Assembly (NCBI GenBank): GCA_965206405.1
Contig: CBDBJQ010000006.1
Span: 1,178,001 to 1,242,000, forward strand
Direction of reading: 5' to 3'
DNA from: CBDBJQ01 sp965206405
GTDB lineage: Bacteria > Pseudomonadota > Alphaproteobacteria > UBA8366
Length of the DNA stretch: 64,000 nt
Part shown: positions 10,241 to 19,178 of the stretch, in pieces
Position numbering within the stretch: the stretch's first letter is position 1
How the letters are laid out: the number at the start of each line of letters is the position of its first letter
The notes under the pieces: model-generated
What the model saw: the letters and a program-made list of their open reading frames with translations, nothing else
Told to the model about the DNA's origin: nothing
The model's database searches: none
Program-made: the position numbers and the translations under genes

Positions 10241-10537
10241 TGCTGGTTTGTCATCACGGTTTCGCAGGGGCAATTCAGGTTCGACCCGACGGTCTCGCGG
10301 CGGTTTCTGGGCGGCAATGGCTTCCGCTATGAACCGACGCTCACGCTGGATGCGATCTACAGCCACGCTTACACCCGTCTCCATGGGAACACCCGTGGCG
10401 TCGTCACCTTGACCACCGCCGGGGATGGCGATGGGGATGGCTGGCGGGCGCGGGTTGCGCCGGGGATCAGCATGACCAGCCCCGAAGGCGCCCGGCTGTC
10501 GCTCACCGGCAATTATGCTGTCGCTCACCGGCAATTA
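10241..10537 (+). pseudogene. fragment of a second autotransporter beta-barrel
   Basis: Directly after the adhesin TAA, the same frame stays open for 99 codons to a TGA at 10538-10540. It reads as beta-barrel strands, for example GQFRFDPTVSRRFLGG, YEPTLTLDAIYSHAYTRL and RVAPGISMTSPEGARLSLTG. The final LSLTGNY would be followed in an intact protein by Asp-Asp-Ile, a frequent pattern near autotransporter C-termini. Those bases are displaced by a 22-bp duplication and the adjoining transposase sequence. It is not a repeat of the adhesin barrel, so it is best read as a remnant of a different autotransporter cut by the IS1380-type element. Readthrough of the TAA is formally possible but unlikely. 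Confidence 0.62.
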
Positions 10538-10539
10538 TG
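10496..10539 (+). repeat. 22-bp perfect tandem duplication at an IS junction
   Basis: Bases 10496-10517 and 10518-10539 are identical (CTGTCGCTCACCGGCAATTA plus TG). The duplication lies at the boundary between the autotransporter fragment and the truncated transposase, and it creates the ATG that opens the transposase frame. Confidence 0.9.
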
Positions 10540-11922
10540 ACGACATCGCTTGCCCGGCGGCTGTCCGACGACCGGCAGGCGGGCAAGGTTGAGCACAGTT
10601 TGCGAGATATGCTGCGGCAACGGATCTACAGCCTGCCCCTGGGTTACGAGGACCTGAACGACCACGACGCCCTGCGCCACGACCAGGCATTGCAGACGGC
10701 GGCCGATCGGGATCAGCCGCTAGCCAGTCCGTCGACGTTGTGCCGGTTCGAGAACACGGCCGACCGCCAGGTGGCCCGGGCCGCGCACGAGGTTCTGATG
10801 GAGACCTTCATCGCCTCGTCCAAACACCCGCCCGACGAGCTGGTCCTCGACTTCGACGCCACCGACGATGCGGTTCACGGCCACCAGGAGGGCCGTTTCT
10901 TTCAGGGCTATTACGACCACGACTGTTTCCTGCCGCTTTATGTGTTCTGTGGCGATCAGCTTCTGGTCAGCTACCTGCGGCCCTCGAACATCGACGGCGC
11001 CAAACACGCCTGGGCGATCCTGGCCCTGCTGGTGCGGCGCCTGCGCCAAGCCTGGCCGAAGGTGCGGATCATCCTGCGCGGGGATTCCGGCTTCTGCCGC
11101 CACCGCATGCTGGACTGGTGCGACCGGCATGATGTGGACTATGTCCTCGGCATCGCCAAGAATGCCCGCCTGAACGATCTGGCGGCGCCGTGGCTGGACC
11201 GGTCGGCCCGGGACTTTGAGGCGTCGGGGGAGAAACAGCGCCTGTTCGGCGAATTTACCTACGCCGCCGGCACCTGGCGCAGCGAACGCCGGGTCATTGC
11301 GCGGATCGAGCATTCGGCCAAAGGGGCCAACCCCCGCTATATCGTCACCAGCCTTCCGGGCAACGCACAGGCGTTGTACGAGGAACGATACTGCGCCCGC
11401 GGCGAGATGGAAAACCGCATCAAGGAACAAACAACTCGATCTCTTCGCCGACCGCACCAGCTGCCACAAATGGTGGCCCAACCAGTTCCGCTTGCTGCTC
11501 TCCGCTCTCGCCTACACCCTCATGGAAGCCATCCGCCGGATCGGCCTCACCGGCACCCGCATGGCCCGCGCCCAGTGCGGAACCATTCGCCATCATCCAG
11601 CGGAATACCCGCCGGGTCCGCTTTATGATGTCCAGTGCCTGCCCCGACGAGGACCTGTTCCGCCTCGTCGCCCGCAGGCTGGTCCCACTATAGCCGGGCA
11701 AAACCCCGGCTTCACCGTTCAGGGAAATGCGCAGAGCGCATGCGGCGCAGGTGCTTCCGCCTGCCCGCAATCCGCAAAAAGACCGGCTCAGCCGCCAAAT
11801 ATACCGGCTGAACGCCAGGCTCTGCCCGAATACGCAGGAAATCTATGTCAGAGGCACCACGAAAAGCCGAATTGAGGCGGGAAACCAACCGGCCGGACGC
11901 CTTCATGAAATATCCGGGCTAG
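10537..11922 (+). pseudogene. IS1380-family element copy 1, 5'-truncated and frameshifted
   Basis: The open part (10537-11628) encodes an IS1380-type DDE transposase lacking its first 60 or so residues. Visible motifs are LDFDATDDAVHG (first Asp), ILRGDSGFCRH (second Asp) and RGEMENRIKEQ (Glu region). A one-base insertion near 11430 shifts the frame: the expected QLDLFADRTSCHKWWPNQFR continues in the +1 frame. A second shift near 11585 is needed to reach the C-terminus NTRRVRFMMSSACPDEDLF, which ends with TAG at 11691-11693. The right terminal repeat is at 11902-11922. The left end is lost at the duplicated junction. It is nearly identical over its length to the copy starting at 59945, so the two are recent. 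Confidence 0.88.
11902..11922 (+). repeat. right terminal inverted repeat of IS1380 copy 1
   Basis: TTCATGAAATATCCGGGCTA plus G matches the right end of the second copy (61449-61468). It also matches the reverse complement of the left end at 59945-59964. The preceding 60 or so bases (from about 11833) are shared by both copies. Confidence 0.8.
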
Positions 11923-11955
11923 AAATACCCGGGTAAGAATGCTCGGGTGGACGCG

Positions 11956-12285
11956 TTACTTGTCGGGGTTTATCGGCTGGTCTTGCGTCCAGTCATAGGT
12001 GCCTTGGTCGCCCTGGTCCCGTTCGCGAACGGCTTGCTTCCAGCCCGCTTCCTCGGCGTAGGTGGCAAGGTCATAGCCGGTGCAGAAGGCCGGCCGGTTG
12101 CCGACGAGAACCATGATGAGAACCATGACGTGAACCATGACGTGAACCTCCGGGTCCGCATCGGCCCTGGCTGCCGCATCCGACAGGGCGCCCGGCATGG
12201 CGTCGTCGACCGCGTTCATGATTTCGGGGCGGTTCAGGGTGATGCACCCGATCTACCCATCTCTTTCGTAGAGCACACTGCCCAT
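11956..12285 (-). pseudogene. decayed enoyl-CoA hydratase (crotonase) fragment
   Basis: Read leftward from ATG at 12285 the frame gives MGSVLYERDG, a TAG stop, then IGCITLNRPEIMNAVDDAM and later GNRPAFCTGYDLATYAEEAG. This is the N-terminal third of a crotonase, which normally has about 260-290 residues. The remainder is absent beyond 11956, next to the IS end. In addition to the nonsense codon, the beta-strand before GNRPAF has been expanded by a 12-bp tandem repeat (12106-12148) that gives VHVMVHVMVLIMVLV. It is clearly dead and was probably cut by the neighbouring IS1380 insertion. Confidence 0.78.
12106..12148 (+). repeat. 12-bp tandem repeat, about 3.5 copies
   Basis: Units GAGAACCATGAT, GAGAACCATGAC, GTGAACCATGAC and a partial GTGAACC lie in tandem inside the crotonase remnant. 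They add residues to one strand without shifting the frame. Confidence 0.85.
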
Positions 12286-12375
12286 GGCTGGTTCCGGAGG
12301 CTACGCGCTTCGGGATTGCGGCACCGGGCCGGGCCTGCCGTTCCGTCTGCCAAAACGCCGGGATCAGCAATCGTA

Positions 12376-13170
12376 TCAGCAATCGCAATGACGATTGAGA
12401 AATCCTGACAGGGCGGCGTTGAAGGGCTCGAGTGCCTCGACATTCGCGAAATGCAGGGCGTTCGGCAGAATGACCAGTTCCGAGCCGGCGATTTCGGCAT
12501 GGATGACCTCATGCGCCTCGACTGGTGTCCCGGGGTCGTCCTCGCCGACGATGATGATCGTTGGTGCGGTGATTGCCGAGATCTGGTCGGTCAGGTCAAG
12601 ATTCCGGATTGCCGCACAGCAACCGCAATATCCGTTCACCGGCGTATTGCGGATCATGTCGCGGACCTTGTCGCAGGCCCCGGGATTGCTGGCCATGAAC
12701 GCTGCCGAGAACCAGCGCTGGATCGTCGATTCAACGAGAACCTCCATGCCGTCGCTTCGCGCCGTTGCAATGCGCTCGTCCCAGAGAGGCTGCGCGTTCT
12801 TCGGAATCCGGCTCGAGGTGTCGCAGAGTGCGAGGCTGAGGAACCGGCTCTGGTCCATGAGCGCTGCGGTCTGGCCGATCATGCCGCCCATCGACAACCC
12901 GACATAGTGCGTCTTGTCGATATTGAGGGCATCAAGCAGTCCGAACAGGTCGCCAGCCAGTATATCGAGGGTGTAGTCGCCTTCGGGGGCGTCCGATCCA
13001 CCATGGCCACGCGTATCGAAACGCAGCACCCGGCACTTCTCAAGGATCGGCATCTGCGGATCCCACATCGCAAAGGTGGCGGCCAGCGAGTGGCTCATGG
13101 TGACCACGGGGGCATCCTCGGGGCCGGAGAGCTCGTAGTTGATGTTGATTCCGTTTACTTCGGCTTTCAT
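12376..13170 (-). CDS. pcaD: alpha/beta hydrolase, 3-oxoadipate enol-lactonase-like
   Basis: This 264-residue alpha/beta hydrolase resembles PcaD, which hydrolyses 3-oxoadipate enol-lactone in the protocatechuate branch of the beta-ketoadipate pathway. The nucleophile elbow GLSMGGMIGQ places Ser93. The acid is in VGEDDPGTP (Asp211 or 212) and His240 is in NALHFANVE; the oxyanion region is MSHSLAA. An ATG at 13170 is preceded by AGGAG. No other pca genes are adjacent, so the substrate may be a different lactone or ester. The last codons and stop lie within a 12-bp tandem duplication (12363-12386), so the HCDC tail may be a recent addition. Confidence 0.75.
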   Translation of the reverse strand: MKAEVNGININYELSGPEDAPVVTMSHSLAATFAMWDPQMPILEKCRVLRFDTRGHGGSDAPEGDYTLDILAGDLFGLLDALNIDKTHYVGLSMGGMIGQTAALMDQSRFLSLALCDTSSRIPKNAQPLWDERIATARSDGMEVLVESTIQRWFSAAFMASNPGACDKVRDMIRNTPVNGYCGCCAAIRNLDLTDQISAITAPTIIIVGEDDPGTPVEAHEVIHAEIAGSELVILPNALHFANVEALEPFNAALSGFLNRHCDC

Positions 13171-13189
13171 CGTCGCTGCTCCTTAACTT

Positions 13190-13233
13190 GGGATTTTGTG
13201 GGGATTCTGTAGGGATTCTGTAGGGTTTTGTTG
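13190..13233 (+). repeat. 11-bp tandem repeat, four imperfect copies
   Basis: GGGATTCTGTA occurs twice perfectly (13201-13211, 13212-13222). It is flanked on each side by a degenerate copy, GGGATTTTGTG and GGGTTTTGTTG. It lies between two leftward genes and may act in the leader of the hydrolase gene, but no promoter is recognisable. Confidence 0.7.
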
Positions 13234-13288
13234 CCGTGCACTGGGGGTTTTGTTGTTGCGCGCCGTGTGTTGCGGCTCGCGCGGCGGA

Positions 13289-14965
13289 CTACATCTGCTC
13301 CCAGTATTCCGCCGGGTCGATGACCGCGTCGATGACGGTCAGTCTGTGTTCGGACACCGCTTCGGCAAGAGCGTCGGAGAATGCCTGGATGCTGTCGACC
13401 CGGACGCCCTTTGCACCAAAACCCTGCGCAATAAGGTCATAGCGCGGGCTCGAGAAATCGACGGCCCGGCGCGCCATCTGCATCTTGCTCTGCTTGAGCT
13501 TGATCAGGGCCAGCGCGGCGTCGTTGATCACGATCACGACCAGCGGCAGGTCGCGTTCGGCGGCAATTGCCAGCTCCCCAATCGTCATCAGGGCACAGCC
13601 GTCCCCGACCAGGGCGATAGTTTTCTTCTCCGGCGCCGCCAGGCCGGCCCCGATGGCCGCGGGAATGGCGTAGCCCATGCAGCACAACCCGTTCGACTGG
13701 ACCAGCTGGCCCGGCGTGCGGCAGCGGATGGCGTGATTGGCGAGGATTCGATGTGCGCCGACATCAACGGTCAGGATCCAGTCCTCCGCGACCATGTCAC
13801 TGACTGCGCCGAACAGGGCCGCCGGAGAGATCGCGTCGCGGGTTTCGCGCGGGCGCACGATATGCGCAACCGCACCGCGGAACTCGGCTAGTTGGCCCTC
13901 AGACCAGCCATCCTCGTCGCCAGCTGTGGGGGAATTGGCTGCAGGCGCATCGGGAGTCAACTGCCGGAGAATGGCGGGCATGTCGCCGATGGCCTCGCGA
14001 TCGACCGGGAAGACCCGGTGGGTCTGCGCGGTTCGGTCGATCGTGGTGACCGGGCGGGCATCATCCCAGGCGTCGGTCCATGCATTGCGGAGCTCGATCG
14101 GATCAAAACCGACCAGCACCAGATGGTCGGCCGCGTCGACGATCTTCATGTTCTCGGCGTCGACCACCGGGCTGAGGCCGACGGCGCCAAGACACAGATC
14201 ATGATATTCGTCGACGATACCCTTGGCCTTGTAGCTGGCGAGGAACGGCATGTTCCAGGCCTCGAGAAAACTTTGCAGTGCTTCCGGTATCTTTGTATCC
14301 AGCGCACCGCGGCCGATCAGGGCGAGGGGTCGCTGTGCCTGTGCGAGCCGCTGGCGCAATGCTTCGGCGTCCTCGGCGGCGATGCAAGCTTGTGCACTGG
14401 AGCGCGGCTGGAAGGCCGTGTCGTGATCGGTAGCCCGGGTACTGAAATCGGCCGGACAGTTGAGAATGACCGGGCCCGGCGGCCAGGAGGTCGCGATATC
14501 GAGAGCCTTGGCGACCTGCTGTGCGGCCCGCTGCGGGTTAAGCCTGTCGGCGTGCTTGGCCAGTGGCCGCGCCAGCTCGATATGGTCGAAAACCTGGTGT
14601 GTGTAGATTCCCCCGTCATCGCTGCCAATGTCGCCGGTCAACACCAGCATCGCCGAGCGCTCCATCAACGCGCCGCCGATTCCGGCCATCGCGTTGGCCA
14701 TACCCGGTCCCATCGCCGGGATGAGGGCTGCCGGGATCCCCGTGAGCTGGTAGACCGCATCGGCCATGAAGCCGGCCGCGGGCTCGCTCTTGGCGAGCGT
14801 GAATTCGATGCCGTGCTCCTCGCAAGCCCGGATCAGCTCGAGCACGTCATTGCCGGGAATTCCAAACGCGTGACGCACGCCCCAGGCGGCCATCGTCTCG
14901 GCGATGGCGTCGGCCACCGAACGGGGTTTTGTTTCAGGTTTGGCAGCTGTCTGCGTTGGCGGCAT
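13289..14965 (-). CDS. thiamine-diphosphate enzyme, acetolactate synthase / decarboxylase type
   Basis: The 558-residue protein has the three-domain ThDP layout. The N-terminal Pyr domain carries the activating Glu61 in LAKSEPAAGFMADA, a central domain follows, and the C-terminal PP domain has the cofactor motif starting GDGCALMTIGE at 454 and Asn at 481 (VIVINDAA). The family includes acetolactate synthases, 2-oxo acid decarboxylases, sulfoacetaldehyde acetyltransferase and benzoylformate decarboxylase. No acetolactate synthase regulatory subunit is nearby, so a catabolic 2-oxo acid decarboxylase role is more likely than branched-chain synthesis. It is followed downstream by the hydrolase gene and preceded by an FAD-linked dehydrogenase, all leftward. 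The exact substrate is not predictable. Confidence 0.8.
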   Translation of the reverse strand: MPPTQTAAKPETKPRSVADAIAETMAAWGVRHAFGIPGNDVLELIRACEEHGIEFTLAKSEPAAGFMADAVYQLTGIPAALIPAMGPGMANAMAGIGGALMERSAMLVLTGDIGSDDGGIYTHQVFDHIELARPLAKHADRLNPQRAAQQVAKALDIATSWPPGPVILNCPADFSTRATDHDTAFQPRSSAQACIAAEDAEALRQRLAQAQRPLALIGRGALDTKIPEALQSFLEAWNMPFLASYKAKGIVDEYHDLCLGAVGLSPVVDAENMKIVDAADHLVLVGFDPIELRNAWTDAWDDARPVTTIDRTAQTHRVFPVDREAIGDMPAILRQLTPDAPAANSPTAGDEDGWSEGQLAEFRGAVAHIVRPRETRDAISPAALFGAVSDMVAEDWILTVDVGAHRILANHAIRCRTPGQLVQSNGLCCMGYAIPAAIGAGLAAPEKKTIALVGDGCALMTIGELAIAAERDLPLVVIVINDAALALIKLKQSKMQMARRAVDFSSPRYDLIAQGFGAKGVRVDSIQAFSDALAEAVSEHRLTVIDAVIDPAEYWEQM

Positions 14966-15020
14966 TGCGTGGTTTCCCGATCTTCAGCTTGTTGCTATGA
15001 CAATTCAGAACATATGCCGG

Positions 15021-16445
15021 TCAGAACAGTTTTCCCGGGTTCATAAGCCCTTCGGGATCAATGGCGTCCTTCACTGTCTTCATCAGGTCGAGTTCGGTAT
15101 TCGACTTGTAGCGCGTGAGCTCATGCTTCTTCAACTGGCCGATACCGTGTTCAGCACTGAAGCTGCCGCCGAGATCGACCGCGATGTCGTGGACCGTGGT
15201 CTCGATAGCGTGCTGCTTGTCGAACAGCGTGGCGCCATCGGTTGCCGGGTCGCGGCTGATATTGAAGTGAATATTGCCATCGCCCATGTGGCCGAACGGA
15301 ATGACGCGGGCGCCGGGAACCGCTATTTCGGTTTCGGCTGTGGCGCGCTCGAGAAACGTTGCCACCGCAGTCAGGGGTACCGAGACGTCGTGCTTGAGGC
15401 CGGCGCCGGCGTTCTTTTGGGCCTCGGGGATCGTTTCCCGCAACCGCCACAGGGCGTCCGCCTGCCGGGCGCTCGTGGCGATGGTGGCATCGAGGATCTG
15501 TCCGTCCTCAAAGGCACCAGCGAGAGTTTCCTCGATGCGGGCGGTGAGGTTCGTTTCCTGCCCGCCGACACCGCATTCGAACAGCGCATAATGCGGGTGT
15601 ACAGCCTCGAGAGGGTCGGTGGTGTCCTCGACATGCTCGAGCACCAGATCGATGCAGTGACGGTGGATGTATTCAAAAGAATCGACACTGTCTCCTGTGG
15701 CCACCCGCAGACGCGAGAGAAGAGCCAGCGCCGCCGCCGGGTCGGGGATGGCAACAAGCGCGATGACGCTGTCGCCGGGTTTGGGAAAGAGCTTGAGGAC
15801 GGCGGCGGTGATGATGCCGAGCGTTCCCTCAGCGCCGATAAACAAATGCTTCAGATCATAGCCGGTGTTGTCCTTGCGCAGTCGCCGCAATCCATTCCAG
15901 ACCGACCCGTCAGGCAAGATCGCTTCTAGTCCCAAGACCAAGTCGCGCATGTTGCCGTAGCGCAGGACGGCGATGCCGCCAGCGTTGGTCGAGAGATTGC
16001 CGCCGATCTGGCAGCTCCCTTCGGCTCCGAGGCTGAGCGGGAAAAGCCGATCGACCGCCTCGGCGGCTTCCTGGACAGAGGCGAGCACGCATCCGGATTC
16101 GACCGTCATCGTGTCGTTGGCAGGATCGACGTCGCGGATACGGTTCATTCTGCTGAGCGAGAGCACGATCTGCTCGCCGTTGTCATCAGGGATGGAACCG
16201 CCGCAATAGCCGGTATTACCGCCTTGGGGCACGATGGAAACACCGGCCGCAGCACAGGCAGCAACGATATCTGCTGTTTCTCGGGTTGTCCCGGGGCGTA
16301 GCACGATCGGTGTTGCGCCTTCATACAGGTCGCGCGCATCCCTGAGATAGGGCTCGGTATCGGTGCCCTCGAGATATCCCCTGTCGCCGGCGATGGCGCG
16401 GAGCCGGTTGAGAAGGGCGGCATCGGGCATTGCGGAGATCACCAT
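15021..16445 (-). CDS. FAD-binding GlcD-type 2-hydroxyacid dehydrogenase
   Basis: The protein of about 474 residues belongs to the vanillyl-alcohol-oxidase / GlcD flavoprotein family. These enzymes oxidise D-lactate, glycolate or D-2-hydroxyglutarate and pass electrons to the respiratory chain. The FAD-binding PP-loop is PQGGNTGYCGGS, followed by EGSCQIGGNLSTNAGG. The C-terminal domain has the hallmark HMGDGNIHFN and SAEHGIGQLK, ending DPEGLMNPGKLF. The start is uncertain: GTG at 16454, ATG at 16445 and ATG at 16430 are in frame, and none has a strong ribosome site. The gene is divergent from the ketopantoate reductase homologue and lies upstream of the ThDP enzyme, a plausible pairing for hydroxy- and oxo-acid breakdown. 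Confidence 0.8.
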   Translation of the reverse strand: MVISAMPDAALLNRLRAIAGDRGYLEGTDTEPYLRDARDLYEGATPIVLRPGTTRETADIVAACAAAGVSIVPQGGNTGYCGGSIPDDNGEQIVLSLSRMNRIRDVDPANDTMTVESGCVLASVQEAAEAVDRLFPLSLGAEGSCQIGGNLSTNAGGIAVLRYGNMRDLVLGLEAILPDGSVWNGLRRLRKDNTGYDLKHLFIGAEGTLGIITAAVLKLFPKPGDSVIALVAIPDPAAALALLSRLRVATGDSVDSFEYIHRHCIDLVLEHVEDTTDPLEAVHPHYALFECGVGGQETNLTARIEETLAGAFEDGQILDATIATSARQADALWRLRETIPEAQKNAGAGLKHDVSVPLTAVATFLERATAETEIAVPGARVIPFGHMGDGNIHFNISRDPATDGATLFDKQHAIETTVHDIAVDLGGSFSAEHGIGQLKKHELTRYKSNTELDLMKTVKDAIDPEGLMNPGKLF

Positions 16446-16555
16446 GGCGAGCACCGCTTCGCAGTGCGGGACCGGCGGGGCCGGGGTTGTTCCGGGAGCG
16501 TGTCAGGATACCATGGAGAAAGGTCGTTTTCCAAAACGTGAGGCGGGGAATTGCA

Positions 16556-17488
16556 ATGAAAATCGCGGTTGTCGGGGCCGGAGCCATGGGGTCGATCTAT
16601 GCGGCTCTGATGGGCGATGCCGGCCATGAGGTTTGGGCTGTCGATCAGTGGCGCGAGCACATCGATGCCATCAATGTGAAGGGACTCCGCGTTGAGGGTG
16701 CAAGTGGTGACCGCACGGTTAAGATCAACGCCACGACCGATGCCGGCGAGGTCGGGTCGGCTGATCTCGTCATCATCGCAACCAAGGCGTCGGCCGTCGC
16801 CGCTGCGGCCGAGGCGGCAAGGCCATTGCTCCATGACGACACGGTCGTACTTGGTATCCAGAACGGCCTTGGCAGCGCGGAGGCCATCCGGGCGGCGGTC
16901 GACCGGGATGCAGTTCTCGTCGGGGTTGCCGGCGGTTTCGGCGCCTCGGTGAGGGCGCCGGGCCACGCCCATCACAACGGCATGGAGCTGATCCGGCTCG
17001 GCGAGGCGGCCGGCGGCGGTATCACCGAACGGCTCGAGAAGGTGGTTGCGCTGTGGGAGAGCGCAGGGTTTCGTGCCAAGGCGTTTGGGGATATCGATCA
17101 GCTGATCTGGGAAAAATTCATCTGCAATGTCTGCTTCAGCGGCAGCTGCACGGTTACCGGTCTCACCGTTGGCGGCGTTCTCAACGATTCCGAGGCCTGG
17201 AAGCTGGCCTCGATATGCGCGACAGAGGCTTTTCTTGCGGGCCGGGCCAGGGGCATCGCTTTTGGCTTTGATGAGCCGGTCCGTTACGTACGCGAGTTCG
17301 GAGAGAAGATCCCGGGATCGCAGCCCTCGATGCTGCAGGATCATCTCGCCCGCCGACACTCCGAGATCGATGCCATCAACGGGGCGGTGCCGCGGGTTGC
17401 AGCCAAGGTCGGCACTACTGCACCCTTCAACGAGGCGGTCACGGCGATCGTAAGGGCGCGCGAAGCGGCCTTCGACGCAGGGCGCTGA
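16556..17488 (+). CDS. panE: 2-dehydropantoate 2-reductase family protein
   Basis: The 310-residue protein begins MKIAVVGAGAMGSIYAALMG, a Rossmann NADP-binding motif. It has VIIATKAS, GIQNGLGS and LIWEKFICN with the catalytic Lys region, followed by the C-terminal helical ApbA domain ending in IDAINGAVPR. The family reduces ketopantoate to pantoate for coenzyme A. Many paralogues act on other 2-keto acids, so the panE symbol is tentative. ATG at 16556 is preceded by GAGGCGGGG and puts the Rossmann fold at the N-terminus; an upstream in-frame start would add an unsupported 42-residue extension. It is followed after 32 bases by an ornithine cyclodeaminase homologue on the same strand. Confidence 0.8.
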   Translation: MKIAVVGAGAMGSIYAALMGDAGHEVWAVDQWREHIDAINVKGLRVEGASGDRTVKINATTDAGEVGSADLVIIATKASAVAAAAEAARPLLHDDTVVLGIQNGLGSAEAIRAAVDRDAVLVGVAGGFGASVRAPGHAHHNGMELIRLGEAAGGGITERLEKVVALWESAGFRAKAFGDIDQLIWEKFICNVCFSGSCTVTGLTVGGVLNDSEAWKLASICATEAFLAGRARGIAFGFDEPVRYVREFGEKIPGSQPSMLQDHLARRHSEIDAINGAVPRVAAKVGTTAPFNEAVTAIVRAREAAFDAGR

Positions 17489-17520
17489 TCGCAGATGGAG
17501 TCGGGCATGGGGCGAAGCAT

Positions 17521-18477
17521 ATGACCGGAAAACCCGATCCCGGCGTCGTCGTCATCGACGAGGCGGAGACCCGCAGGCGGCTTGCATGGCGCCCCCTGGT
17601 CGAGGCTCTGCGTGACATCTTCGCCGGTGATATCGAATCGCCGCCGCGCGTCTATAACGCGGTGGATGTGCCCGGAGAGCCGCCGGCCAAGGCCATCCTG
17701 ATGCCGTCCTGGCAGCCGGGCGGCTATTACTGCGTCAAGCTCGTCAATATGTATCCAAGCAACGCCAGCCGCGATCTGCCAGCGGTGCACGGCGTGGTTG
17801 TCCTGTTCAGCGCGGTGACCGGCCAAGCGCTGGCCTGGATTGATGGCGGCGAACTCACCGCCCGGCGGACCGCGGCTGCGTCAGCGCTGGCTGCGGACTA
17901 TCTCGCGCGCGATGATGCCGCTTGCCATACCATCATCGGAACCGGACGGGTTGCAAGGAACCTCGCCTTTGCAATGGAAGCGGTGCGTCCCGTCAAGCAC
18001 ACGCTGGTCTGGGGCCGGAATGCAGACAGGGCCCGCAACATGGCGGCGTCCTTGTGTGATGAAGGCCTGGCCGCCGAGGCGGTGGCGGACAGGGAAGTGG
18101 CTGTGTGCGAGGCCGATATCGTTTCCACGGCGACGTTCTCGGCCGAGCCTCTGGTTCTCGGGAACTGGATGCGCCCTGGGACCCATCTCGACCTGGTCGG
18201 CAGTTACAGCCCGGATCTGCGGGAATCCGACGACGACGCCATGCGCCGGGCCACCGTGTTCTGCGATACGATTGGCGGCGCCCCCGTTTCCTCGGGCGAC
18301 CTGGCGATCCCGATTGCCGACGGCGTGATCCGCCTGGAAGACATCACCGACCTTCACAGGCTGGCGCGCGGCGAACATCCCGGGCGCCAGTCGGCGGAGG
18401 AAATCACGGCGTTCAAGTCCGTCGGCGCATCGCTCGAGGATTTCGCGGCGGCAGTGCTGGCCTACGAAAACGGCTGA
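17521..18477 (+). CDS. ornithine cyclodeaminase / mu-crystallin family reductase
   Basis: The 318-residue protein has the family pattern: a substrate region ILMPSWQPGGYYCVKLVN, then ELTARRTAAASALAADYLAR, the Rossmann motif IIGTGRVARNLAF near 140, and a C-terminal ITAFKSVGASLEDFAAA. Members are ornithine cyclodeaminase, alanine dehydrogenase of the AlaDH/OCD type, and delta1-pyrroline-2-carboxylate reductase, which uses NAD(P)H to make L-proline in hydroxyproline breakdown. A split aconitase-X enzyme, a family that includes cis-3-hydroxyproline dehydratase, is encoded 37 kb away. That makes the pyrroline-2-carboxylate role attractive but unproven. It probably shares a transcript with the preceding reductase. 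Confidence 0.8.
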   Translation: MTGKPDPGVVVIDEAETRRRLAWRPLVEALRDIFAGDIESPPRVYNAVDVPGEPPAKAILMPSWQPGGYYCVKLVNMYPSNASRDLPAVHGVVVLFSAVTGQALAWIDGGELTARRTAAASALAADYLARDDAACHTIIGTGRVARNLAFAMEAVRPVKHTLVWGRNADRARNMAASLCDEGLAAEAVADREVAVCEADIVSTATFSAEPLVLGNWMRPGTHLDLVGSYSPDLRESDDDAMRRATVFCDTIGGAPVSSGDLAIPIADGVIRLEDITDLHRLARGEHPGRQSAEEITAFKSVGASLEDFAAAVLAYENG

Positions 18478-18558
18478 GTGCGGCGGGCGGTTGTAGCGGG
18501 CAACCGGTATGTTGATGCCGCGTTGAAGATATCGTGCTGAGGCGCCGTATCGGGGGCG

Positions 18559-19077
18559 TCACTCCCCCTCGTAGACAATCAGCGATCTGACCGGAACGTT
18601 GAGGGCGGCGCGACCGTTGAGATATGCGAGTTCGATCGCAAACACCGCGGCGGAGATCTGCCCGCCGAGCTTTCGGACCAATGTAGTCGCCGCGGCCGCA
18701 GTGCCGCCGGTCGCCAGCAGATCGTCGATGAGAACGATATTGTCGTCGGAACTGATTGCATCGGCCTGCATCTCGATACACGCACTGCCGTATTCGAGGT
18801 CGTAGTTGTGATGCGTAACCGGGCCGGGAAGCTTGCCTTTCTTGCGGGCCATCACGAAACCGCAGTCGATCTCCATGGCGATCGCGGCGGCGAAGGGGAA
18901 ACCTCGCGCCTCGATACCGATCAGCTTGGTCGGGCTGAAGATGGTGATCTCCTCGGCCATGCGTTCGACCGCGTGCCGCCACGCCTCGGGATGCGCATAT
19001 AGGGTGGAGATGTCGCGGAACATGATACCCGGTTTCGGGAAGTCGGGAATCGTGCGGATGTGGTCTTCAAGTTTCAT
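18559..19077 (-). CDS. apt: adenine phosphoribosyltransferase
   Basis: The 172-residue protein starts MKLEDHIRTIPDFPKPGIMF, a conserved Apt N-terminus. It has the PRPP-binding loop NIVLIDDLLATGGTAAAA and GIEARGFPFA. It converts adenine plus PRPP to AMP in purine salvage in the cytoplasm. The length matches the family (about 170-180). The gene is leftward and convergent with the ornithine cyclodeaminase homologue; the 80 bases between their stops show no clear terminator. Confidence 0.95.
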   Translation of the reverse strand: MKLEDHIRTIPDFPKPGIMFRDISTLYAHPEAWRHAVERMAEEITIFSPTKLIGIEARGFPFAAAIAMEIDCGFVMARKKGKLPGPVTHHNYDLEYGSACIEMQADAISSDDNIVLIDDLLATGGTAAAATTLVRKLGGQISAAVFAIELAYLNGRAALNVPVRSLIVYEGE

Positions 19078-19178
19078 GATAGAGGTTCAGTCAGTCGCTA
19101 TGGTTGGCAGTCGATGCGGTGGTAAAATTCGCGCGCAATACCCATATGTGGCCAGCTCCACCTTTTGAGGCAAAGATC

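Noticed and set aside
16430..16555. N-terminal extension of the ketopantoate reductase homologue
   Set aside because: The Rossmann motif begins at the ATG at 16556 with a good ribosome site. The upstream part overlaps the divergent gene and has no homology.
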